From: Cellulomonas fimi
Lineage (GTDB): Bacteria > Actinomycetota > Actinomycetes > Actinomycetales > Cellulomonadaceae
Direction of reading: 5' to 3'
Length of the DNA stretch: 64,000 nucleotides
NCBI RefSeq assembly: GCF_028583725.1
Contig: NZ_CP110680.1
Coordinates: 2,294,001-2,358,000, forward strand
Part shown: piece by piece, positions 53,602 to 62,317 of the stretch
Layout of the letters: each line of letters opens with the position of its first letter
Numbering within the stretch: the first letter of the stretch is position 1
The notes under the pieces: generated by a model
What the model saw: only the letters and a program-made list of their open reading frames with translations
The model's database searches: none
What the model was told of the DNA's origin: nothing
Program-made: the position numbers and the translations under genes

Positions 53602-54429
53602 ATGTCCGGAAATGACAAGCCCACCGCGCCCGACCCGCTCGCCGACGCGGGCTACCGTGCCGTGCCGGACGCGGAGGGCGGCGCCGCCGGGCGGGGCTGG
53701 TGGGACGCGAACGCCGACGAGTACCTCGAGGAGCACGGCGAGTTCCTCGGTCCCGCGGACTTCGTGTGGTGCCCCGAGGGGGTGCGCGAGGAGGACGCCC
53801 GGCTGCTGGGCGACGTCGGCGGTCGCCGCGTGCTGGAGGTCGGCGCGGGTGCCGCGCAGTGCGCGCGCTGGCTGGCCACGCGCGGGGCGCACGTCGTCGC
53901 GACGGACGTCTCGCACGGGATGCTCGCGGGCGGCCTGCGGTACGACGCGGCGCAGGGCACGCGGACCGCGCTCGTGCAGGCCGACGCCCGGGCGCTGCCC
54001 TTCGCGGCCGACACGTTCGACGTGGCGTTCACCGCGTTCGGCGCGATCCCGTTCGTGCCCGACGCGGACCGCGTGCACGCCGAGGTCGCGCGCGTGCTGC
54101 GGCCCGGCGGGCGGTGGGTGTTCGCGGTGACGCACCCGCTGCGGTGGGCGTTCCCCGACGACCCGTCCGAGCACGGGCTCACGGCGACGCGGTCCTACTT
54201 CGACCGCCGGCCGTACGTCGAGACCGGCGAGTCGGGCCGGGTGCTGTACGCCGAGTACCACCGGACGCTCGGCGACCACGTCGAGGAGCTCACCGCCGCG
54301 GGCTTCGGGCTCGACCGCCTCGTCGAGCCGGAGTGGCCCGCCGGGCACGAGCGCGTCTGGGGCGGCTGGGGACCCGTCCGCGGCGCGCGGCTGCCCGGGA
54401 CGGCGATCTTCGTCACGACCCTGCGCTGA
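53602..54429 (+). CDS. SAM-dependent methyltransferase
   Basis: A 275-residue class I methyltransferase. Motif I is VLEVGAGAAQCARWLA near residue 76, then VVATDVSHGM and LPFAADTFDVAFTAFGAIPF, and [13 protein letters not shown]. It resembles UbiE/small-molecule methyltransferases; the acceptor is unknown. The ATG at 53602 has a possible CACTAG -10 only nine bases before it, so the mRNA may be leaderless. Confidence 0.88.
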   Translation: MSGNDKPTAPDPLADAGYRAVPDAEGGAAGRGWWDANADEYLEEHGEFLGPADFVWCPEGVREEDARLLGDVGGRRVLEVGAGAAQCARWLATRGAHVVATDVSHGMLAGGLRYDAAQGTRTALVQADARALPFAADTFDVAFTAFGAIPFVPDADRVHAEVARVLRPGGRWVFAVTHPLRWAFPDDPSEHGLTATRSYFDRRPYVETGESGRVLYAEYHRTLGDHVEELTAAGFGLDRLVEPEWPAGHERVWGGWGPVRGARLPGTAIFVTTLR

Positions 54430-54550
54430 CCCGCCATGCCCGGGCGCGAGCCCGCACGTCGCGGCGCGCCGGAGCGCGGGACGGGCGCGGGGCGGGCGCG
54501 CGTCGGCCCGGGGCGGCGGACGTGCTCCGCGGCCCCGGGCCGACGTCGCG

Positions 54551-56194
54551 TCAGTGCACCGTCGCCTTCTCGGCGCCCGCGCCCGTGAGCGAGCGGACCT
54601 CCATCTCGGCGAACTTCTCGGGGTGCGGCTTCTCCTTGCTCAGCAGCGTCCCGAGGATCCCGAGGAGGAACGCGAGCGGGATCGAGATGATCCCCGGGTT
54701 CTCCAGCGGGATGAGGTGGAAGTCGATGCTCGTGTCGCGGATCATCGACAGGCTCGCGCCCGTGTTCGGGTCGACCTTGCCCGACACGACCGGCGAGATC
54801 GCGATGAGCACGATGCACGAGATCAGGCCGCCGTACATGCTCCACAGCGCGCCCGACGTGTTGAACCTCTTCCAGAACAGCGAGTAGAGGATCGTCGGCA
54901 GGTTCGCGCTGGCCGCGACCGCGAACGCGAGCGCGACGAGGAACGCGACGTTCTGGCCGTTGGCGAACACGCCGCCGATGATCGCGAGGACACCGATCGC
55001 GACGACGGTGATGCGCGCGACGCGCACCTCCCCGTCCGGCTTGACCTCGCCCCGCTTGAGCCAGTTCGCGTAGATGTCGTGCGCGAACGACGCGGCGGCG
55101 GTGATCGTGAGCCCGGCGACGACGGCGAGGATCGTCGCGAACGCGACCGCCGAGATGATGCCGAGCAGGATCGTGCCGCCGAGCTCGTACGCGAGCAGCG
55201 GTGCCGCCGAGTTCACGCCGCCCGGTGCCGACGTGATCTCCTCCGGGCCGACCAGCGCCCCCGCGCCGTACCCGAGCACGAGCGTGAACAGGTAGAAGAT
55301 GCCGATGAGCCAGATCGCCCACACGACCGACCGCCGCGCCTCCTTGGCGGACGGCACCGTGTAGAACCGCATGAGCACGTGCGGAAGACCCGCCGTGCCC
55401 AGCACCAGCGCGAGCGCCAGGGACACGAAGTTCAGCTGGCTCATCGCGCTCGCGCCGTACTGCTTGCCCGGCTCGATGAGCGCCTCACCGCCCTCGCCCG
55501 CCTGGTCGATCGCGCCCTGCAGCAGGTCGGACAGGTTGAACCCGTACTTCGACAGCACCCACAGCGTCATCACGCCGGCGCCGGCGATGAGCAGCACCGC
55601 CTTGATGATCTGCACCCACGTGGTGCCCTTCATGCCGCCGACGAGCACGTACAGGATCATCAGCGCGCCCACGACGGCGATGACGACGCCCTGCGCGGCG
55701 CGGTCGTCGATCCCGAGCAGGAGCGCGACGAGCCCGCCCGCACCGGCCATCTGCGCGAGCAGGTAGAAGAACACGACCGCGAGGGTCGACAGCGCCGCCG
55801 CCATCCGGACGGGCCGCTGCCGCAGCCGGAACGACAGGACGTCGGCCATCGTGAACCGGCCCGTGTTGCGCAGCAGCTCCGCGACCAGCAGGAGCGCGAC
55901 GAGCCACGCGACGAGGAACCCGATCGAGTAGAGGAACCCGTCGTAGCCGTTGATCGCGATCGCGCCGCAGATGCCGAGGAACGACGCCGCGGACAGGTAG
56001 TCGCCCGCGATCGCCGTGCCGTTCTGCGGACCGGTGAACGACCGTCCGGCCGCGTAGTAGTCGGCGGCGGTGCGGTTGTTGCGCGACGCGCGGAACACGA
56101 TGATCAGTGTGACCAGCACGAACGCGCCGAAGATCGCGATGTTGACGAGCGGCTCGCCGACCTGCTCGGTCGCGGTACGGACGACGGCGCTCAC
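54551..56194 (-). CDS. Sodium:solute symporter, acetate permease ActP-like
   Basis: A 547-residue membrane protein of the SSS family with about 13 hydrophobic segments. YYAAGRSFTGPQNGTAIAGDYLSAASFLG near residue 46 is the family signature that ActP-type symporters carry. It takes up acetate or pyruvate. The GTG start overlaps the DUF485 stop, so the two are coupled as in yjcH-actP. Confidence 0.92.
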   Translation of the reverse strand: MSAVVRTATEQVGEPLVNIAIFGAFVLVTLIIVFRASRNNRTAADYYAAGRSFTGPQNGTAIAGDYLSAASFLGICGAIAINGYDGFLYSIGFLVAWLVALLLVAELLRNTGRFTMADVLSFRLRQRPVRMAAALSTLAVVFFYLLAQMAGAGGLVALLLGIDDRAAQGVVIAVVGALMILYVLVGGMKGTTWVQIIKAVLLIAGAGVMTLWVLSKYGFNLSDLLQGAIDQAGEGGEALIEPGKQYGASAMSQLNFVSLALALVLGTAGLPHVLMRFYTVPSAKEARRSVVWAIWLIGIFYLFTLVLGYGAGALVGPEEITSAPGGVNSAAPLLAYELGGTILLGIISAVAFATILAVVAGLTITAAASFAHDIYANWLKRGEVKPDGEVRVARITVVAIGVLAIIGGVFANGQNVAFLVALAFAVAASANLPTILYSLFWKRFNTSGALWSMYGGLISCIVLIAISPVVSGKVDPNTGASLSMIRDTSIDFHLIPLENPGIISIPLAFLLGILGTLLSKEKPHPEKFAEMEVRSLTGAGAEKATVH

Positions 56195-56544
56195 GCGACC
56201 TCACCGCTGTCGAGCGTGCCTTCCTCGATGTGCCGGCGCAGGCGCTCGGCGACGGCGTCCTGACGGTTGTTCGCCCACCGCGCGTAGATCATCGTGATCG
56301 CGAACGTCGAGACGAACTGGCCGAGCCCGAAGAGCAGGCCGACGGTGATGTTGCCCCACACGCGCGTGCCCATGAAGTCGTGCGCGTACGTGGACAGCAG
56401 GACGTAGAGGAAGTACCAGACGAGGAACAGGGCAGTCATCGGGAACACGAAGTTCCGAAAGCGACGACGCAGCGCCTGGAACTCGGCGCTGCGCTGGACG
56501 CGTTGGTAGTCGGTCTCTGGGGTGTCGCTGAACGTGTCGGTCAT
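56191..56544 (-). CDS. DUF485 membrane protein (YjcH-like)
   Basis: A 117-residue protein with two hydrophobic segments (about residues 33-55 and 66-88) and the conserved FRNFVFPMTALFLVWYFLYVLLS and ARWANNRQD features of DUF485. It is always beside actP-type symporters and is thought to assist them. The ATG at 56544 was chosen over upstream ATGs. Confidence 0.92.
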   Translation of the reverse strand: MTDTFSDTPETDYQRVQRSAEFQALRRRFRNFVFPMTALFLVWYFLYVLLSTYAHDFMGTRVWGNITVGLLFGLGQFVSTFAITMIYARWANNRQDAVAERLRRHIEEGTLDSGEVA

Positions 56545-56628
56545 GCGCGCCTCCCGGGGGACGTCGGACGTGGCGGCGTTGCCACAGGCGCCCACTGTGG
56601 CCCAGATCACGCTCGTCCACTAGCGGTG

Positions 56629-56650
56629 CTTTCGTCTGGATCGTCGAAAG
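56629..56650. repeat. Inverted repeat upstream of DUF485
   Basis: CTTTCG (56629-56634) and CGAAAG (56645-56650) are perfect arms 10 bases apart. The pair lies near the expected -35 of the DUF485-actP promoter, so it may be an operator. The regulator is unknown. Confidence 0.45.
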
Positions 56651-56678
56651 TCTGCCGAAACCCCCGTCCGTGGCACGA

Positions 56679-56714
56679 CGCAGGGCCCGCGACGAGTGCG
56701 TCACGGGCCCTGCG
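56679..56714 (-). terminator. polA terminator
   Basis: CGCAGGGCCCG (56679-56689) pairs with CGGGCCCTGCG (56704-56714) just after the polA stop, with a loop of 14 bases. Confidence 0.82.
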
Positions 56715-56735
56715 TGGTCGGTCGTGCGGGTGGTG

Positions 56736-59483
56736 TCAGTGGCCCGCGTCGTGCCAGCTGGCGCCCACGCCGACGCTCACGTCGAGCGGGACGTCGAGCG
56801 GTCCGTCCTTCGCGGCGTCGCCCGCGGCCGCCATCTGCTCGCGCACGAGCGCCTCGACCTCGTCGCGCTCCCCCGCCGCGACCTCGAGCACGAGCTCGTC
56901 GTGCACCTGGAGCAGCATCCGCGACGCGAGCCCGCGCCGCGTCAGCTCGCGGTCGACGCCCAGCATCGACACCTTGATGAGGTCCGCCGCGCTGCCCTGG
57001 ATCGGCGCGTTGAGCGCCATCCGCTCCGCGGCCTCGCGACGCTGCCGGTTGTCGCTCGTGAGGTCGGGCAGGTACCGGCGCCGGCCCAGGATCGTCTCGG
57101 TGTAGCCCGTCGTCCGGGCGACGTCGACGACGCCCGTGAGGTAGTCGCGCACGCCGCCGAACCGCGCGAAGTAGTCCTGCATGAGGCCCGCGGCCTCGGA
57201 CACCTCGATCGACAGCTGCTGCGACAGCCCGTACGACGACAGCCCGTACGCCAGGCCGTAGCTCATCGCCTTGATCTTCGACCGCATGGCCGGCGTGACC
57301 TCGTCGGTCGGCACGCCGAAGACGCGCGACCCGACGTACGAGTGCAGGTCCTCCCCCGACCGGAACGCCTCGATGAGGCCCTCGTCGCCCGAGAGGTGCG
57401 CCATGATCCGCATCTCGATCTGCGAGTAGTCCGCCGTCAGCAGCGTCTCGTAGCCCTCGCCGACGACGAACGCCCGGCGGATCTGCCGGCCCGCCTCGGT
57501 GCGGATCGGGATGTTCTGCAGGTTCGGGTCCGCCGACGACAGCCGTCCCGTCGCCGCGATGGTCTGCTGGAACGTCGTGTGGATGCGACCGTCCGTCGCG
57601 ACCGACCGCAGCAGGCCCTCGACCGTCTGGCGCAGACGGATCGCGTCACGGTGCGCGAGCAGGTGCTCGAGGAACGGGTGCTGCGTGCGCGCGAACAGGT
57701 CGGTGAGCGACGCGGCGTCGGTCGTGTAGCCCGTCTTGATCCGCTTGGTCTTCGGCATGCCCAGCTGGTCGAACAGCACCTCCTGGAGCTGCTTCGGCGA
57801 GCCGAGGTTCACCTCGCGGCCGATGACCGCGTACGCGTCGGCCGCCGCGCCCTGCACCTGGCCGTCGAACGACTTCTCGAGCGACGACAGGTACGTCTGG
57901 TCGGTCGCGATGCCCGTGCGCTCCATGCGCGCCAGGACGTCGACGAGCGGGAGCTCGAGCTCGTGCAGCAGCCGCTCCGCGCCGCGGTCTCCGAGGTCGC
58001 CCGCGAGCACGTCGGCGAGGTCGCGCACCGCGGACGCGCGCACCGCGGCACGGCGGCCCTCGTCGGTGCCGTCGAGCTCGAGGTCCAGCGCGCCCTGGCC
58101 GCCGACCTCGGCCTCCTGCGCGCCGAGCTCGCGCCGCAGGTACCCGATCGCGAGGTCCGCGAGGTCGTACGCGCGCCGGTCCGGCTGGCACAGGTACGCG
58201 GCGAGCTCGGTGTCGAACGTGACGCCCGCGAGCGTCAGGCCACGACCCCGCAGCGCGTGCCACGCCTCCTTCGCGGCGTGCACGACCTTGGGCCGGTCGG
58301 CGTCCGCGAGCCACGCGGCGAGCGCGGCCTCGTCGGCCGGGTCGATCTCGGCGAGGTCGAACGCGGCGGCCTGGCCCGCGTCGTCCGCGAGCGCGACGCC
58401 CCACGCGTCGCCACCGGCGGGTGCGCCGGAGCCGCGGACGTCGAGGCCGAGCATCCGGTCGGCGCGTCCCGCGAGCCACTCGGCGAGGTCGCCGGCGCCG
58501 AGGACGGCGAGGTCGAGGGCTGCGGCGGCGACCCCGGCGGGCTTCTCGCTCTCGTCGGGGAGCATCGCGAAGAGCCGGTCGCGCAGGGTGCGGAACTCGA
58601 GCTCGTCGAGGATGGTGTGGAGCGCATGGCGGTCCCAGGGGCGGGCGGCGAGGTCCTCGGGGCCGAGCGGGAGCTCGAGGTCGTCGACGAGGCGGTTGAG
58701 CTGCCGGTTGAGGCGGACCTGGTCGAGGTTGTCGCGCAGGGCCTCGCCGGCCTTGCCGGTGACCTTGTCGGCGTTGTCGAGGATGCCCTCGAGGCCGTCG
58801 AACTGGCCGATCCACTTGGCGGCGGTCTTGGGGCCGACGCCGGGGATGCCGGGGAGGTTGTCGCTGGACTCGCCGACGAGGGCCGCGAGGTCGGGGTAGC
58901 GCTCGGGCGGGACGCCGTACTTCGCCTCGACGGCGGCGGGGGTCATGCGTGCGAGCTCGGAGACGCCCTTGACCGGGTACAGCACGGTGACGTCGTCGTT
59001 GACGAGCTGGAAGGCGTCGCGGTCGCCGGTGATGACGAGGACCTGCATGCCCTGGGCGCGGGCCTGGCGCGCGAGCGTGGCGAGGACGTCGTCGGCCTCG
59101 TAGTCGGGCTTGGTGATGACGGGGATGTGCATCGTGTCGAGCACGCGGCGGATGACGTCGACCTGGCCGCGAAAGGGTTCGGGGGTGGCGTCGCGGTTGC
59201 CCTTGTAGGCCTCGTACTGCTGGGTGCGGAAGGTTGTGCGGCCGAGGTCGAACGCGACGGCGACGTGGGTGGGCTCCTCGTCGCGCAGGAGGTTGGCGAG
59301 CATCGAGGTGAACCCGAAGACGGCGTTGGTCGGGTCGCCCGTGGAGGTCGCGAACTTGTCGACGGGGAGCGCGAAGAACGCGCGGTAGGCCATCGAGTGC
59401 CCGTCGATCAGCAGGAGCCGCGCGGGCCCGGCGGGGGCGGCCGGGGTGGTCGTGGTCAGGGCGGCTGGCTGTGCGTCGCTCAC
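56736..59483 (-). CDS. polA: DNA polymerase I
   Basis: A 915-residue enzyme with an N-terminal 5'-3' flap exonuclease (LLLIDGHSMAYRAFFALP onward), a middle 3'-5' exonuclease-like domain and a C-terminal family A polymerase: motif A DYSQIEMRIMAHL, motif C QVHDELVLEV. The middle domain has LGLDVRG where proofreading enzymes have Asp-x-Glu, so proofreading is probably lost. I chose GTG at 59483, which a TAGGTT box would make leaderless; an ATG at 59504 would overlap the divergent gene. Confidence 0.96.
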   Translation of the reverse strand: MSDAQPAALTTTTPAAPAGPARLLLIDGHSMAYRAFFALPVDKFATSTGDPTNAVFGFTSMLANLLRDEEPTHVAVAFDLGRTTFRTQQYEAYKGNRDATPEPFRGQVDVIRRVLDTMHIPVITKPDYEADDVLATLARQARAQGMQVLVITGDRDAFQLVNDDVTVLYPVKGVSELARMTPAAVEAKYGVPPERYPDLAALVGESSDNLPGIPGVGPKTAAKWIGQFDGLEGILDNADKVTGKAGEALRDNLDQVRLNRQLNRLVDDLELPLGPEDLAARPWDRHALHTILDELEFRTLRDRLFAMLPDESEKPAGVAAAALDLAVLGAGDLAEWLAGRADRMLGLDVRGSGAPAGGDAWGVALADDAGQAAAFDLAEIDPADEAALAAWLADADRPKVVHAAKEAWHALRGRGLTLAGVTFDTELAAYLCQPDRRAYDLADLAIGYLRRELGAQEAEVGGQGALDLELDGTDEGRRAAVRASAVRDLADVLAGDLGDRGAERLLHELELPLVDVLARMERTGIATDQTYLSSLEKSFDGQVQGAAADAYAVIGREVNLGSPKQLQEVLFDQLGMPKTKRIKTGYTTDAASLTDLFARTQHPFLEHLLAHRDAIRLRQTVEGLLRSVATDGRIHTTFQQTIAATGRLSSADPNLQNIPIRTEAGRQIRRAFVVGEGYETLLTADYSQIEMRIMAHLSGDEGLIEAFRSGEDLHSYVGSRVFGVPTDEVTPAMRSKIKAMSYGLAYGLSSYGLSQQLSIEVSEAAGLMQDYFARFGGVRDYLTGVVDVARTTGYTETILGRRRYLPDLTSDNRQRREAAERMALNAPIQGSAADLIKVSMLGVDRELTRRGLASRMLLQVHDELVLEVAAGERDEVEALVREQMAAAGDAAKDGPLDVPLDVSVGVGASWHDAGH

Positions 59484-59502
59484 GGGTGCCAACCTATCTG
59501 CC

Positions 59503-59916
59503 ATGTCCGACACCACCGACGCGCTCGCCGCGATGCCGCCCGTCACCGGGACCCTGCTGGAGCGGATGGGGATCGAGATCCTCGAGCTGTCCGCGGACCG
59601 CACGGTCGGTGCGATGCCCGTGGAGGGGAACACGCAGCCGTACGGGTTGCTGCACGGGGGTGCGTCCGCGGTGCTGGCCGAGACCCTGGCGTCGTACGCG
59701 GCGCAGGTGCACGCGGGGGCCGGGCGTGCGGCGGTGGGCATCGAGATCAACGCGACGCACCACCGGTCGGCGCGGTCGGGCCTGGTCACCGGGACGGCGA
59801 CCGCGCTGCACCTCGGGTCGAGCCTCGCGAGCTACGAGGTCGTGGTCGTCGACGCCGACGGGCGGCGGCTCTGTACGGCGCGGGTGACCTGCATGCTGAT
59901 CGACGCGCGGCGCTGA
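59503..59916 (+). CDS. PaaI-type hotdog thioesterase
   Basis: A 137-residue hotdog-fold thioesterase. The family signature with the catalytic Asn/Gly pair is in NTQPYGLLHGGASAVLAET near residues 43-61, and GIEINATHHRSA follows. These enzymes hydrolyse acyl- or aryl-CoA esters, such as in phenylacetate or menaquinone pathways. The 3' end overlaps the convergent acetyltransferase gene by 85 bases. Confidence 0.9.
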   Translation: MSDTTDALAAMPPVTGTLLERMGIEILELSADRTVGAMPVEGNTQPYGLLHGGASAVLAETLASYAAQVHAGAGRAAVGIEINATHHRSARSGLVTGTATALHLGSSLASYEVVVVDADGRRLCTARVTCMLIDARR

Positions 59917-60560
59917 GCCGCGGCGTCGACGCGGGGCGTCGGGACGGAGGGCACGGGCTCGACGAACCCGGTCGCGCGGATGCGTCCCTGGCGGCGGCGG
60001 GCGATGAGGTCCTCGATCCCGCGCGAGCCCGTGCGGCGCGGCACGCCGGTGTGGGCGGCGGGTGCGAGGTCGTGCGCGAGGCGGCGCTGCAGCGCCGAGG
60101 TGGTCACGACGCGGTGCGCGGCGGCGGGCGCGAAGCCGAGGCGGGCGAGGAACCGCTGCATGCCGCGGGCGCCGGGCAGCGGGAGCGCGTAAAGCTCGGT
60201 CGCGCCGACCTGCTCGGCGTGCGCGACGGCCTCGGCGAGAAGCGCGTGGCCGAGGCCGCGGCGGCGGGCGTCGGGCAGGACGTAGACGGCCTCGAGGTTC
60301 ATGCTGACGACGTCCGTGAACGGCCCGGGGCCCACGACGCGCGCGAGGAGCAGCCCGCTCGCGACGCCGTCGACGCTGCCGATGAGGACGAGCCCGCCGG
60401 GTGCGCCTCGGAGCGCTCCCAGCTGGTCGCGCAGACGGTCGGCGTCGTCGGTGCACAGCTGGGCGCCCACGGCGGCCTCGCGTCGTGCCGCCAGGCAGAC
60501 GGCGACGAGGTCTTCGAGGTCGTCCGGGCACGCGGCACGGACGTCGGTTCCTGGGCGCAC
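59832..60560 (-). CDS. GNAT-family acetyltransferase
   Basis: A 242-residue protein with a GNAT domain in its first 155 residues; the acetyl-CoA loop is VLPDARRRGLGHALL, with GFAPAAAHRVV later. The last 85 residues are basic and of unknown function, overlapping the thioesterase gene on the other strand. GGAGG lies nine bases before the GTG at 60560. The target is unknown; another start or an earlier true stop cannot be excluded. Confidence 0.78.
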   Translation of the reverse strand: MRPGTDVRAACPDDLEDLVAVCLAARREAAVGAQLCTDDADRLRDQLGALRGAPGGLVLIGSVDGVASGLLLARVVGPGPFTDVVSMNLEAVYVLPDARRRGLGHALLAEAVAHAEQVGATELYALPLPGARGMQRFLARLGFAPAAAHRVVTTSALQRRLAHDLAPAAHTGVPRRTGSRGIEDLIARRRQGRIRATGFVEPVPSVPTPRVDAAAQRRASISMQVTRAVQSRRPSASTTTTS

Positions 60561-60871
60561 GGCAGCGAGCCTCCAGACGGGACGAGGGGATCCGGTCGGG
60601 CGGTGCCGTCCTGCCCAGGCGGCACCGGAACCGATCATGGCGCAGCGGGTCGCCGCCTGCCTAGTCCCCGGAGGTCCCGGGTCACGCGGACCTGGACGGA
60701 CGCCCAGGACGACGGCGACACGGATCACTCGATCGGCACCGGCTCTCGCGTTCGCGTAATGAACAAGACACAATCCCTCCCTATCGTCCTGCCACCCGGC
60801 TGGACGACGCACGCTCGACAGCGCCGCCGAGCCACTGCTCGCGCACGACCCGAACTGGACGGAGGTCCCAG
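60561..60871. promoter_or_regulatory. Divergent GNAT/livH intergenic region
   Basis: This 311-base stretch has no recognisable gene. It holds an 8-bp dyad, CGGTGCCG (60601-60608) with CGGCACCG (60620-60627), and a 6-bp dyad AGGTCC/GGACCT (60671-60676 and 60687-60692). An AT-richer island near 60757-60775 with TAATGA and CACAAT may be the livH promoter, but no convincing -35 is seen. Confidence 0.35.
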
Positions 60872-62305
60872 GTGCGATCACGCGCACTGGACCGCAGCGC
60901 CCCCTTGCTGCAAGCCCGGCGAACCGCCGCCCCCCTGCTCCTGCTCCTCGTCGCCGCGGCGATGCTCCTGGTCGCCCCGCCCGCCCGGGCCGGCGCGCCC
61001 GTCGCGGCCGCGGCGCAGGCCTGCGTGGCCGACGCGGCGACCGGATGCATCGTCGGCACGCTGCGCACGTCGACGGGCGACCCCGTCACGGGTGCCGTCG
61101 TGAAGGCCGTCGGCCCCGCCGGCGAGCTCACCGCGACGTCGGACGCCACGGGACGCTGGTCGATCCCGGTCACGGAGCCCGGCGAGTACGTCGTGACGCT
61201 CGACGTCGCCACGATCCCCGCGGGCGAGGTGCTGCGCGACCCCGGCAACAACCCGCGCACCGTGCAGGTGGGCCTCGGCGCCTCCGCGGCGGCCCTGTTC
61301 CCGCTCGGTGAGCCCGCCGCGGGCGGGGCCGGCGGCGGTGACGAGCCGAGCGACGGCCCGACGCCGACCCCGGGCACCGACGACGGCGGCACGCAGTCGT
61401 CCTCGACGGGAGGCGGCGGCATCACCGCGTCGCGCGTCGCGCAGCTCACCGTCAACGGTCTGGTGTTCGGCACGCTGCTCGCGCTCGCGAGCGTCGGCCT
61501 CTCGCTCATCTACGGCACGACGGGCCTGAGCAACTTCGCGCACGGCGAGCAGGTGTCGCTCGGCGGCATCCTCGCGTACGTCGGCACGCAGCTCGTCGGG
61601 CTCCCGCTCATCCCCTCGGCGATCATCGCGGTGCTCCTCGGTGCGGCGTCCGGGTGGCTGCAGGACGCGATCCTCTGGCGGCCGCTGCGCCGCCGCGGCG
61701 TCGGCATGATCCAGCAGATGATCGTGACGATCGGCCTGTCGATGGCGATCTCGTACGTGTACCAGTTCTTCTTCGGGGCCGGTCCGCTGCGCATCGTCAC
61801 CGAGACCCCGACGTCCGTGTCGCTCGGGCCGGTGCGCCTGACCGTCACGACGCTCTGGTCGATGCTCATCGCGGTGATCGCGCTGGCCGGGGTCGCGTAC
61901 TTCCTGCTGCGGACCCGGGCCGGTCGTGCCACGCGCGCCGTCTCCGACAACCCGGCCCTGTCCGCGGCGTCCGGCATCTCCGTCAACCGCACGATCCGCC
62001 TCGTGTGGGTCATCGGCGCGGGGCTCGCGGCGCTCGGCGGCGTGCTCGTCGGCCTCTACTTCGGCGCGACGTCGTGGTACTCGGGCGGCGCGATGCTGCT
62101 GCTCATGTTCGCGGCCGTCACCCTGGGCGGCCTCGGTGCCGCGTTCGGGGCGCTCGCCGGATCGATCGTCATCGGCCTCGTCGTCGAGCTGTCGAGCCTC
62201 TGGATCCCGACCGACATGCGCTACGCGTCGGCGCTCGTGATCCTCATCCTCGTCCTGCTGGTCCGGCCGCAGGGCATCCTCGGCCGCGCGACGCGCGTCG
62301 GATAA
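60872..62305 (+). CDS. livH: LivH-type amino acid permease with N-terminal extracellular domain
   Basis: A 477-residue protein. A signal peptide (residues 1-41, ending ARA) is followed by a beta-rich domain (about 50-140) resembling carboxypeptidase regulatory-like modules (TGDPVTGAVVKAVG, TSDATGRWSIPV), then a Gly/Ser/Pro/Thr linker (about 145-185), then a normal LivH permease (from SRVAQLTVNGLVFGTLLALASVG, with eight hydrophobic segments, GLSNFAHGEQVSLG). A plain LivH is about 290 residues, so the first 185 are extra and would lie outside the cell. GGAGG precedes the GTG at 60872. Confidence 0.88.
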   Translation: MRSRALDRSAPLLQARRTAAPLLLLLVAAAMLLVAPPARAGAPVAAAAQACVADAATGCIVGTLRTSTGDPVTGAVVKAVGPAGELTATSDATGRWSIPVTEPGEYVVTLDVATIPAGEVLRDPGNNPRTVQVGLGASAAALFPLGEPAAGGAGGGDEPSDGPTPTPGTDDGGTQSSSTGGGGITASRVAQLTVNGLVFGTLLALASVGLSLIYGTTGLSNFAHGEQVSLGGILAYVGTQLVGLPLIPSAIIAVLLGAASGWLQDAILWRPLRRRGVGMIQQMIVTIGLSMAISYVYQFFFGAGPLRIVTETPTSVSLGPVRLTVTTLWSMLIAVIALAGVAYFLLRTRAGRATRAVSDNPALSAASGISVNRTIRLVWVIGAGLAALGGVLVGLYFGATSWYSGGAMLLLMFAAVTLGGLGAAFGALAGSIVIGLVVELSSLWIPTDMRYASALVILILVLLVRPQGILGRATRVG

Positions 62306-62317
62306 CGGAGACACACC

